From: Poritiphilus flavus
GTDB lineage: Bacteria > Bacteroidota > Bacteroidia > Flavobacteriales > Flavobacteriaceae
DNA length: 64,000 bases
NCBI RefSeq assembly: GCF_009901585.1
Contig: NZ_WXYO01000006.1
Coordinates: 1 to 64,000, forward strand
Direction: 5' to 3'
Position 1 is the stretch's first letter. Each line of letters starts with the position of its first letter. Made by a program: the position numbers and the translations under genes. Shown in pieces: positions 8,383 through 16,153 of this stretch. The notes beneath the pieces were generated by a model that did not search any database, had not been told where the DNA came from, and saw only the letters and a program-made list of their open reading frames with translations.

Positions 8383-9654
8383 CTACCTCATATTTACGAT
8401 GCTGCAGGTGTAAAACTACGCAAGGTAGTGGAACAACCTTCGGTAAGTTCTGTGACAGGATGGAGCGTTAAGAAAATACCCGGTGGGTATTTTTAGCGAA
8501 CAGGCCAGGCGGCGCGTTGGCCAAGCGGAAACTACATCTATGAGAATAGTACTTTGCAGTTCTTTAACCACTCGGAAGGCTATCTAGAGCCCGATGGTAG
8601 TGGGGGCTATGATTATATCTACCAGTACAAGGATCATTTGGGGAACATTCGGTTGGCCTATGGCGATGACAAGGGGGACGGAATCATTACTGCATCCACT
8701 GAGATCCGAGAGATTAACAACTACTATCCTTTTGGGCTTGAACATAAAGGGTACAATAATTCCATCAACGGGGTCGAAAATAACTACATGACCTACAATG
8801 GTAAGGAGCTGGAAGAATCTCTTGGGTTGAATTGGCTAGACTATGGTTGGAGGAACTATCAACCCGATTTGGGCAGGTGGATGAACATTGATAATTTGGC
8901 AGGGATGATGAAAAGTCAAAGCCCATATAGTTATGCACTCAACAATCCAATATATTATATTGACATAGATGGGCTAATGCCTGGTTCTGGCCCTAATCAT
9001 ATAACGGATTATTATAGAGGTCCGGACGGAACCGTTTATTTTGACCCTAATGTTGATGAAAATACTGTTTTACCAAATGGTTATACTTATATCGGTCCAA
9101 CTTATTATGATGAGGCATCGAGAACTGTTTGGGGTCCTGATGGAAAGCCCATGAGACTAAATCCAATTGCCTTAGATGAAGTAGTTGTTACATCCGAAAA
9201 GGTGAAATCAAATGAAGGTAGTCCAACATACTGGGGTCTACCAGGCTTTGGATATGAAGACAGGGGCAGAAAGGGCAAACGAAAAGGAGAACTAAGCCAT
9301 GGAGATTTACCAGGATCGGGAAGTGCAAAAGGAGGTGGTAATTCGTGGTCACGATTTATTAAATGGCTCAATGGTATTATCAACAGGGGGACCAAGGTAC
9401 AAGATGTGAATGTGGTAACTACTCCACCTGGCACTTCTACCATGGAACAAAAGCCAGAAACGGAACCAGGTGTTGAAGAGGATACAATACTTAGAATTTA
9501 TCCCGATCCTATCCTAACAACCCGAACTAAAAACCCTATGGGAGTTTCTGTTCGTGGTTATATTTTAAAAGATACAGTTATCAAAAATACTGAAGAGAAC
9601 GTAAAAAAAGTTAACAAGTTGAGTTCAAAAAGAATAAATGATTATGATAAATAA
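8383..9654 (+). pseudogene. RHS C-terminal cassette D, interrupted by a palindromic repeat
   Basis: The core enters at the same point as cassette C. Where the other copies encode TTDYAGNY, a ~69-bp palindromic element has replaced the codons and brings a TAG at 8494-8496. The frame is otherwise open from 8383 to 9654; the part after the stop could start only at TTG 8554. It has HLGNIRLAY, NYYPFGLEHKGYN and GRWMNIDNLAGM, and the closing motif is DIDGLM instead of DPDGM. The ~220-residue tip has a basic Gly-rich middle (GYEDRGRKGKRKGELSHGD) and a Lys-rich end; no family recognised. It overlaps the next gene by 17 bp. Confidence 0.75.
8458..8526 (+). repeat. REP/MITE-like palindromic insertion in cassette D
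   Basis: Replaces about 14 bp of RHS core. It contains two inverted repeats: AAAATACCC-ggt-GGGTATTTT (8473-8493) and GGCCA...TGGCC (8503-8522), flanked by GGATGGAGCG and AAGCGG. The sequence is absent from the sister copies, so its ends are clear to within a few bases. Length and paired palindromes resemble REP-type elements; no transposase is nearby. Confidence 0.6.
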
Positions 9655-10189
9655 TAGAATTAAGATTTTACTATTGTGTTATTCGTTGTTCTTTATTGTT
9701 GTTTCATGTAATCAAAAAGTTGAATTGCCTAGAGTAATAGATTTTGATAATGGGGAGTTGGATACGCTTAGAATAAACAAAAAAGTTGAATTGAAAATTA
9801 AAGGTAGAGAAACAAGAGGCAATGACGTATTTAAACCAAAGGAGAAAGATAGAAGGGAAATAGAAGGTTGCATTTATTTTATAACACCCAATGATTTGGA
9901 TAGTCTAAACATTCTTACACCAGGAATACGTAATCTTTATGAGAAGCTGAATACGCTTCCAATTGTAAGTTCTCAATACAAATGTGATTCAATATTCATG
10001 ACTACTCGGAAAAGTTATTTCGACAATCTGTCATGTAATTATTATTATACCCCGAAAGATACTGGTTTAATTTATGGCATCATTAATTCCAAAGTAACCT
10101 ATTATATAGAAAATGAGGAAAATGATTCTATTAGAATTTTACAAGTAGGTTTTTTAAAAAGAAAATCATTCTATGTTACAGGCGATTAA
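9638..10189 (+). CDS. Lipoprotein, partner of cassette D
   Basis: A 183-aa protein with an SPII signal (LLLCYSLFFIVVSC). The mature part is charged, with three more Cys and many Tyr (CNYYYTPKDTG), and has no family I recognise. The start overlaps the RHS tip by 17 bp, the same arrangement as the lipoprotein behind cassette C, although the two proteins share no obvious sequence. ATG 9638 and ATG 9644 are both possible starts. Probable immunity or co-acting partner, inferred from position. Confidence 0.65.
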   Translation: MIMINNRIKILLLCYSLFFIVVSCNQKVELPRVIDFDNGELDTLRINKKVELKIKGRETRGNDVFKPKEKDRREIEGCIYFITPNDLDSLNILTPGIRNLYEKLNTLPIVSSQYKCDSIFMTTRKSYFDNLSCNYYYTPKDTGLIYGIINSKVTYYIENEENDSIRILQVGFLKRKSFYVTGD

Positions 10190-10337
10190 AGCGGTAATAC
10201 AGTAACCAGCCCAGCTGCGCAGTAGTTGTACTGCTACGGCAAACAACACGGGAGTAATCAATAAATTTTAAGGGAAAGCTCGATGCTGGTAGGAAGTATA
10301 AAGAATTTTCGCGCAGAAAAACGAAAGGTTGTATTAG

Positions 10338-12035
10338 ATGCGAACACCAGATAGCGCGGATTTGCAATCCGCGCAAACCCTAAACCGATTGGAACTGGCC
10401 GCTTTTAACCTTGGGGATAATTCACAGCCTCACCGTTATTCTACTTCCAATATCACCTACGATAAGAACGGCAACATCCTATCCCTCACCCGCAAGGGGC
10501 ATACCAATGCCGGGGCCACAGTTTTAAGCCATATGGACAAGTTGGAGTACTACTACGACAGCGGTAATAAACTAACCAGGGTAAAGGACAGCGGCCATGC
10601 GGTGTATGGCTTTAAGGACAGTACGGCTGACAACCAGGACTATTGGTATGATGATAACGGTAATATGGTCCGCGACCTGAACAAGGGTATTGGCACCAGC
10701 AGTGCAGATGGCATCAGCTACAACCATCTAAACTTACCTATACAAATAAAGTTTGATAACAGCGATCAGAAAAAGATTACATATATTTACGATGCTGCGG
10801 GGGTAAAACTACGTAAGGTAGTGGAACAACCGTCAGTAAGTTCTGTGACAACCGATTACGCCGGGAACTACATCTATGAGAACAGTACTTTGCAATTCTT
10901 TAACCACGCGGAAGGCTATGTAGAACCCGGAGGTAGTGGGGGCTATGATTATATCTACCATTACAAGGATCATTTGGGGAATATTCGTCTGTCTTACTCC
11001 GATGTGGACGCCGATGGAGCTATTGATGTGGAAGGCGTTGGCCAGGACCTGGATGGTGATGGGACTTCGCAAGAAAACGAAATTGTAGAGGAGAATAACT
11101 ACTATCCTTTTGGGTTGCAACACAAAGGGTACAATAATGTGGTTAATGGTACGCGCCACCAATATATGCACGCAGGGAAAGAACTGCAAGAAGAATTAGG
11201 AGCTAATTTCTATGATTTTGAAACAAGAGGTTATGACCCTGCATTAGGTAGATTTATGCAGATCGATGAGTTGTCAATAGTACAGACTTCTTGGACACCA
11301 TATCATTACAATGCAAATAACCCTATTCGATTCACAGATCCAACAGGATTATTACCGACTTATGATTGGGCCACCAATACTTATCGTGACGATAATGGTA
11401 TTGAAATAAGTTGGCAAGAAGCGCTTGCAGCTTATGGTATTGATACTGGAGGAGGATCTGGAGAAAACGATAAAAAGAAGGATGACAAGAAAGATGACAA
11501 TGAGGAAGAAACGGAAGAAGAAACCGAGCAGTGGGACAATACTGCAATTACAAGTGCATTAGCAACATCTGGAGTTCTTTTAGCAGATGACGCAACAGGA
11601 ATTGGAGTTGTAGATGATGTGGCTATACCATTTGTTCTGGTAGGGGGTGTAACGGTCTATCTTTACGATAATAAAGAATTAATTGCCAAACAGCTTGATG
11701 AAATTGAGCGGATTTTAGAGAAAAAATTAGGCCCAAGTAGTGGATTCCTTTATGAATTACGTGCTACAACCGATGGTTATTATCCTATAATGACTTCAGG
11801 CTCTAAATTGCCAACAGGACAAGTTTTTTTAAAAGCAGGAGAAGTCTGGAAATATGGAGAAACCACAAAAGGATTTGGTCGTTATAGCGGGGAGTTTTTG
11901 AAGAGTGGAAGACTTTCTATGATTCCAATATTTTTTGGAAATGCAGTAGAAATAAAAGTACAGGAAAAAATTATGATTTATGGTTATGCTTTGATGAAAG
12001 GAAAGCTACCACCAGGGAATAAGATATTTAGATAA
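10338..12035 (+). CDS. RHS C-terminal cassette E with GIY-YIG-like toxin tip
   Basis: Unlike C, D and F this copy has an ATG with a possible ribosome site (AAAGG 8 nt upstream). Its first residues (MRTPDSADLQSAQT) are junction sequence, fused in frame to RHS core at LNRLELAAFNL. The core runs through the YYPFGLQHKGYN motif to RFTDPTGLLP (~11350). The tip (~230 aa) has a Lys/Glu-rich linker, a hydrophobic stretch and a compact C-terminal domain with YELRATTDGYYP, VWKYGETTKGFGRYS and a KVQEKIMIYGYALM helix, suggestive of a GIY-YIG-like nuclease fold. The nuclease assignment is tentative. Confidence 0.75.
   Translation: MRTPDSADLQSAQTLNRLELAAFNLGDNSQPHRYSTSNITYDKNGNILSLTRKGHTNAGATVLSHMDKLEYYYDSGNKLTRVKDSGHAVYGFKDSTADNQDYWYDDNGNMVRDLNKGIGTSSADGISYNHLNLPIQIKFDNSDQKKITYIYDAAGVKLRKVVEQPSVSSVTTDYAGNYIYENSTLQFFNHAEGYVEPGGSGGYDYIYHYKDHLGNIRLSYSDVDADGAIDVEGVGQDLDGDGTSQENEIVEENNYYPFGLQHKGYNNVVNGTRHQYMHAGKELQEELGANFYDFETRGYDPALGRFMQIDELSIVQTSWTPYHYNANNPIRFTDPTGLLPTYDWATNTYRDDNGIEISWQEALAAYGIDTGGGSGENDKKKDDKKDDNEEETEEETEQWDNTAITSALATSGVLLADDATGIGVVDDVAIPFVLVGGVTVYLYDNKELIAKQLDEIERILEKKLGPSSGFLYELRATTDGYYPIMTSGSKLPTGQVFLKAGEVWKYGETTKGFGRYSGEFLKSGRLSMIPIFFGNAVEIKVQEKIMIYGYALMKGKLPPGNKIFR
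10354..10374 (+). repeat. 21-bp palindrome at the cassette D/E junction
   Basis: A perfect palindrome GCGCGGATT-TGC-AATCCGCGC directly abutting RHS core. It is the shortest form of the GGATT...AATCC hairpin seen in the other linkers (for example CACGGATT-tga-AATCCGTG near 15644). It is read in frame as ADLQSA in cassette E. Confidence 0.7.
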
Positions 12036-12037
12036 TT

Positions 12038-12490
12038 ATGAATTTAGGATTAGCAATATACGCTTCACGGGAAGTTACAACAGATAGTATAATTGAACTT
12101 TCAAATGAGTTGAAGGAGCATTATGATACGATTGACTTTGGTAAAGGTATTCAAAGTGTTTCTATCGGAATAATTTGTGTTAGTAAAAACTTTGAGCCTT
12201 TCTTTAAACAGAGAAAACCAAAGTATACTAAAGATAAAAAGGAAACCGAAATAGATGGTATTAAAATCACAATTGAAAAGGCTTTTGAGTATGATTGTAA
12301 AATAGTATTTGAACAGTATCAAGAAGCAGATAGTTTAGGTAAAAAGCAACTATTGGCAGCAGAGATACTGAAAACTACTAAAGAAATCTTTGAAAAGAAA
12401 AAGATAAATGATTTTAAAGAAAATAAGTTCGTAGAAGATTTAGAAATTTATTTCAAAAATCAAGGCTATTTACAAGAAACATTAACATAG
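12038..12490 (+). CDS. Hypothetical protein, probable immunity of cassette E
   Basis: A 150-aa soluble protein with no signal peptide or membrane helix, starting 2 bp after the stop of cassette E and ending 8 bp before a terminator. It is mixed alpha/beta with a Lys/Glu-rich C-terminal helix (KTTKEIFEKKKINDFKENK). No family recognised. A cytoplasmic partner fits a cytoplasm-acting nuclease toxin, unlike the lipoprotein partners of C, D and F. Confidence 0.65.
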   Translation: MNLGLAIYASREVTTDSIIELSNELKEHYDTIDFGKGIQSVSIGIICVSKNFEPFFKQRKPKYTKDKKETEIDGIKITIEKAFEYDCKIVFEQYQEADSLGKKQLLAAEILKTTKEIFEKKKINDFKENKFVEDLEIYFKNQGYLQETLT

Positions 12491-12498
12491 AAATTAGG

Positions 12499-12522
12499 AA
12501 CCGCTCGTTTAGCGGTTTTTTT
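12499..12522 (+). terminator. Terminator after cassette E immunity gene
   Basis: A perfect stem AACCGCT / AGCGGTT with a CGTTT loop and a T run. RHS core of cassette F begins within ~10 bp of it, so F has no room for its own promoter and is insulated from E. Confidence 0.8.
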
Positions 12523-12524
12523 AG

Positions 12525-14465
12525 GCCTCTCCGCTACAAGTAGTAGACTACAGCTACAATGTCCGGGGCTGGCTCAGGCAGATCAATGACCCTTCCAGTT
12601 TGGGCAGTGATCTGTTCGCTTTTGGGATCAACTACAATGACACCCAATACGGTGGAGCGTCCCTTTACAACGGCAATATCGCAGAGACCGCATGGAAAAC
12701 GGCCAACGACAATACGTTACGCTGGTACCGCTACAGCTATGATGCCTTAAACCGCATTACCGGAGCCATAGACAACAGCACAAACATGGATTACCGTCTC
12801 TATGGGGTAACCTATGACAAGAACGGAAATATCATGACCCTTAACCGAAGGGGACAGTACAATGCCGCCGCCACAGTCCTAAGCCATATGGACAAGTTGG
12901 AATACTACTACGACAGCGGTAATAAACTAACCAGGGTAAAGGACAGCGGCCATGCGGTGTATGGCTTTAAGGACAGTACGGCTGACAACCAGGATTATTG
13001 GTATGATGCCAACGGAAACATCGTCCGTGATCTGAACAAAGGCATTGGTACCAGTAGTGCAGATGGCATCAGCTACAACCATTTAAACTTACCTATACAA
13101 ATAAAGTTTGATAACAGTGATCAGAAAAAGATTACATATATTTATGACGCCCTGGGAACCAAACTAAAGAAAATGACCTACAACAGCGGCGTTCTCACAA
13201 CAACCGATTATGCGGGGAAATACATCTATGAGAACAGTACTTTGCAGTTCTTTAATCATGCGGAAGGTTATGTAGAACCCGATGGTAGTGGGGGCTATGA
13301 TTACATCTACCAGTACAAGGATCATTTAGGGAACATTCGGTTATCCTATGGCGATGACAATGGGGACGGAACCATCACTGAATCCACTGAGATCCGAGAG
13401 ATGAATAACTACTATCCTTTTGGGCTGAAACACCAAGGCTATAATACCGTTCAAAATGGTAGGGATCATAAGTATGGGTTTAATGGAAAGGAAGAACAGC
13501 AAGCATTAGGCCTTGAGTGGTTAGACTTCTCGGCCAGGAATTACGACGCTAGTTTAGGTAGGTGGATGAATTTTGATCCGTTAGCCGAATTGATGCGTAG
13601 GCATTCTCCTTATAATTTTGCTTTTGACAACCCGGTTTACTTTATTGATCCTGATGGAATGGCCCCTCAACAAGCAACTGATGGTTACGGAGGAGTATCA
13701 CCTACTTCAAGTTCCTTTTGGTCTGAGGAGACTCATGCTTCGGTCACTCAAAATGCATTTTCTTCCAATGCCACTGTGGTAAAAATGAGCAATGAGGATG
13801 TAAATAGTGTGGTTATCGCAAGTAACGATGATATAAGGATTTATGGAAAAGATGAAAAAGGAAATAGGCAATTGATCGTAAACCTTAAAACCGATGAAGT
13901 GGATGCCATCATAGATACTGATATTACTGTCCCAACACTTAGTGCTCCAATCGTTGGAGATGGTAAAAAAGATGCCTTAGGAAGGGAGAAATCACTTATT
14001 CCAGAAGTCGATATTGATCCCCTCCTTCCCGTACTTAAAGCACTTCCAAAAGGTGATAACGCTATGATATCATTAGGATTAGAAGCGACATTTGTAGTTG
14101 GCGGAAGTGGTTCGATAGATTTGGTGCTTTTTCATGACAAGAATGGTGTCATCGACGCTGCCGCTCTTTTTGAAACCAGGGGAGACAGTAATGGTCTACT
14201 GATTGGCGGGGGAGTTTCAATTGGAGTTATATCCTCAAAGAATGGAAATACACTAACTATAAATGATTTTACAGAAGGAATTACAACTTCTTTTGCGGTG
14301 GGCGCTATAGTCACAGGTGTCACTATATTAGATTCTGATAGCTTCACTGGATACTTGTATGATGTGCCAAATACAGGCACTAGTGCTGGATCGTCAATGT
14401 CAAATAGCACTTCCGAATTTACCGGAGGTTTTGGAAATTTGGGTAAATATAGACGTAATAAATAG
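12525..14465 (+). CDS. 5'-truncated RHS C-terminal cassette F
   Basis: The frame is open from 12525, after a TAG, with no ATG; the earliest alternative start is TTG 12600. This is the longest core copy, entering at PLQVVDYSYNVRGWL, which matches cassette A near 678. It carries the NRITGAIDNSTN core allele in place of A's NRLELAAFNL, then LEYYYDSGNKLTRV (shared with E), YYPFGLKHQGYN, GRWMNFDPLAELM and DPDGM. The ~265-residue tip is rich in Gly and beta-branched residues (GLEATFVVGGSGSIDLVLF, GLLIGGGVSIGVISS), which could be a beta-rich or membrane-acting domain. Probably silent. Confidence 0.75.
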   Translation, partial: ASPLQVVDYSYNVRGWLRQINDPSSLGSDLFAFGINYNDTQYGGASLYNGNIAETAWKTANDNTLRWYRYSYDALNRITGAIDNSTNMDYRLYGVTYDKNGNIMTLNRRGQYNAAATVLSHMDKLEYYYDSGNKLTRVKDSGHAVYGFKDSTADNQDYWYDANGNIVRDLNKGIGTSSADGISYNHLNLPIQIKFDNSDQKKITYIYDALGTKLKKMTYNSGVLTTTDYAGKYIYENSTLQFFNHAEGYVEPDGSGGYDYIYQYKDHLGNIRLSYGDDNGDGTITESTEIREMNNYYPFGLKHQGYNTVQNGRDHKYGFNGKEEQQALGLEWLDFSARNYDASLGRWMNFDPLAELMRRHSPYNFAFDNPVYFIDPDGMAPQQATDGYGGVSPTSSSFWSEETHASVTQNAFSSNATVVKMSNEDVNSVVIASNDDIRIYGKDEKGNRQLIVNLKTDEVDAIIDTDITVPTLSAPIVGDGKKDALGREKSLIPEVDIDPLLPVLKALPKGDNAMISLGLEATFVVGGSGSIDLVLFHDKNGVIDAAALFETRGDSNGLLIGGGVSIGVISSKNGNTLTINDFTEGITTSFAVGAIVTGVTILDSDSFTGYLYDVPNTGTSAGSSMSNSTSEFTGGFGNLGKYRRNK

Positions 14466-14478
14466 AAATGTTTTATAT

Positions 14479-14928
14479 ATGAGACATCTAAAATCTTTTG
14501 GAATTTTTAGTTTAACAGCTTTTTTTATTTCTTCATGCATAAGATTTAAAGAAAAGGAACAAGTTTTTCCTGATATACCCTATGATGAGGTACATGAGAT
14601 TAGAGTCTATGAAGATGGTGAAAAAATAATTCAAAATAAAGAGGATGTTGCAATTATCCTTAATGCCTTCAGGGATTCTGCAAATTTTTTCTATGGAGAA
14701 TTAGTAAAGAGACAGGTGAATGAACGTGAGCTTACATTGGATCTTGTAGCCATTGGAGACACTTTGACTTTGGAAGTATACTCCACGGAACAATCCCAGA
14801 AGTTAGAAATTGGTTTTCTTGATGCGTATGACATTAATCAACCTGATAAGTTTAGAAGATATAATAGGTTTTATATTAATAAGAATGTGTTGAATTTGAT
14901 AAGGAATAATAGAAAAAGAGGAGAATAG
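14479..14928 (+). CDS. Lipoprotein, partner of cassette F
   Basis: I chose ATG 14479 because it gives an SPII signal (FGIFSLTAFFISSC); the longer frame from 14359 lies inside the RHS tip. A 149-aa protein with an acidic mature part containing VHEIRVYEDGEKI and two basic runs near the end; no family recognised. The start is 13 bp after the RHS stop. It is the third lipoprotein of different sequence behind an RHS tip in this array. Confidence 0.65.
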   Translation: MRHLKSFGIFSLTAFFISSCIRFKEKEQVFPDIPYDEVHEIRVYEDGEKIIQNKEDVAIILNAFRDSANFFYGELVKRQVNERELTLDLVAIGDTLTLEVYSTEQSQKLEIGFLDAYDINQPDKFRRYNRFYINKNVLNLIRNNRKRGE

Positions 14929-14937
14929 ACCAGTTTA

Positions 14938-15104
14938 CTAGATAGCAAGGATTTCCACCAGAGGTGGACACTTGTAATTCAAATAGCGCAGATTTGTCTT
15001 CCATGCGAATATACCTAAAATCTAAATAGACAAATTACTATACAAAAGCCATAGAAGTATTGCTGTGGTATTAGGTTTACTGTTACAAGATCATGTGGTA
15101 CCCT
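14938..15104 (+). repeat. Composite cassette linker, copy 4 (partial)
   Basis: AAGGATT with TCCACC-aga-GGTGGA, a second GCAGATTTGTC...ATGCG unit, then TAGACAAATTACTATAC at 15027, a decayed terminator hairpin and the start of the structured block, which breaks off after TGTGGTACCCT. The arms of the structured block are missing. Confidence 0.7.
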
Positions 15105-15177
15105 AAGATATATCATTAAGAACGGAGCAATAGTTGTAAATAAAAATATTGGGTAATAAACCTAACGATATTATCTT

Positions 15178-15627
15178 ATGAACAAATCAAAATCAATACA
15201 AGTGAAAAACTTATTCTTATTCGGAATACTGACATACTTAATCTTGCGGTTTTGCTTCTATTTCCTTGCCGGATTAATCAATGTTTCACTAATTTATTTC
15301 GACTTGAACAAATATGCTTATCTAAACGGGTTGATAGTATCTGGGGCAATATCCCTAATCATTTTCTTGAAATTATATAAAACGCTTGTTCAAAAAAAAA
15401 AGCCTTCAAAAGGAACCTTTGGATTAATTGGAATTTTGATAGTGTTTATATTAATGTATATGGGAATCAATAAGTATGTTAGCTACTTATCAGAAAATAG
15501 TTCTGGAATTGATTTAGATAAAATCGGTTATTTCGCCTATCCTACTTTTGTTTTTGGAATAACCGTGACAATTGGTATTTTGATTTTACTTCTAAGGAAA
15601 GATGAAAGCATTCCTAACCAAATCTAA
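15178..15627 (+). CDS. Four-helix membrane protein, orphan immunity candidate (module G)
   Basis: A 149-aa protein with four predicted membrane helices (about residues 13-37, 45-62, 78-98 and 118-140) joined by short basic loops; no family recognised. It is bracketed by linker copies 4 and 5, with no RHS sequence ahead of it. A small polytopic protein at this position fits immunity to a membrane-acting toxin whose gene has been lost; this is inference. It is AT-rich. Confidence 0.6.
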   Translation: MNKSKSIQVKNLFLFGILTYLILRFCFYFLAGLINVSLIYFDLNKYAYLNGLIVSGAISLIIFLKLYKTLVQKKKPSKGTFGLIGILIVFILMYMGINKYVSYLSENSSGIDLDKIGYFAYPTFVFGITVTIGILILLLRKDESIPNQI

Positions 15628-15637
15628 AATATAGACT

Positions 15638-15915
15638 AGATATGCACGGATTTGAAATCCGTGTGGACATCTACCTAAATCTAAATAGACAAATAACTAT
15701 ACAGAAGCCACAGCAGTATGGTTGTGGCTTTGTTTTTTCTTAGGTTGTACTCTTACAAGATCATGTGGTACCCTTCTCCGAAGTATAAGCGAAGAAAGCT
15801 TCAAATACTACCCTAAAGGATTTAGGCCAGTAGGGCGAAGTTTCTAAACTGATTTTGCAGATAGTCCGCATACCGGGCGAAAGCAAAAATACACACGGAG
15901 AAGGTGTCCTTTTTA
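15638..15915 (+). repeat. Composite cassette linker, copy 5 (diverged)
   Basis: CACGGATT-tga-AATCCGTG hairpin, TAGACAAATAACTATAC at 15686, a terminator hairpin and a full but diverged structured block. CTTCTCCG/CGGAGAAG is kept; the CCCAGC/GCTGGG hairpin is replaced by CCTAAA/TTTAGG; TTTTGC/GCAAAA is kept. It is the last linker, ahead of the pilus-like operon. Bases 15916-16153 hold no gene or feature I can name. Confidence 0.75.
15705..15738 (+). terminator. Linker terminator hairpin, copy 5
   Basis: Stem AAGCCACAGC / GTTGTGGCTT with one G-U pair and a T tract. Relative to copy 2 an A-T pair has become G-C on both arms, a compensatory change that supports the hairpin as the conserved feature. 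Confidence 0.7.
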
Positions 15916-16153
15916 TGTTCCTTTAGACTTATGGGAAAGAAATGTCAACAACAAATAACTTAATCTCACTCCTGTAAGTATCCGGCGTATTCTCATACTG
16001 CAATTATTTTGCAGGGAAAACGGCTAAATTCAATTGTTTGCGATGGCTGCCAATATTATCTGGTCTCTAGTTTCAATATTTGGCGAACTTTTTACCCCAT
16101 TAAACACAACAGATCGCCCTAAATTTCGTTAGTATTTGTAAGAATCTTACACC

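Noticed and set aside
1-15915. Insertion sequence or integrase driving the RHS array
   Set aside because: No transposase, integrase or recombinase frame was found in the region; movement by homologous recombination or an outside enzyme is more likely.
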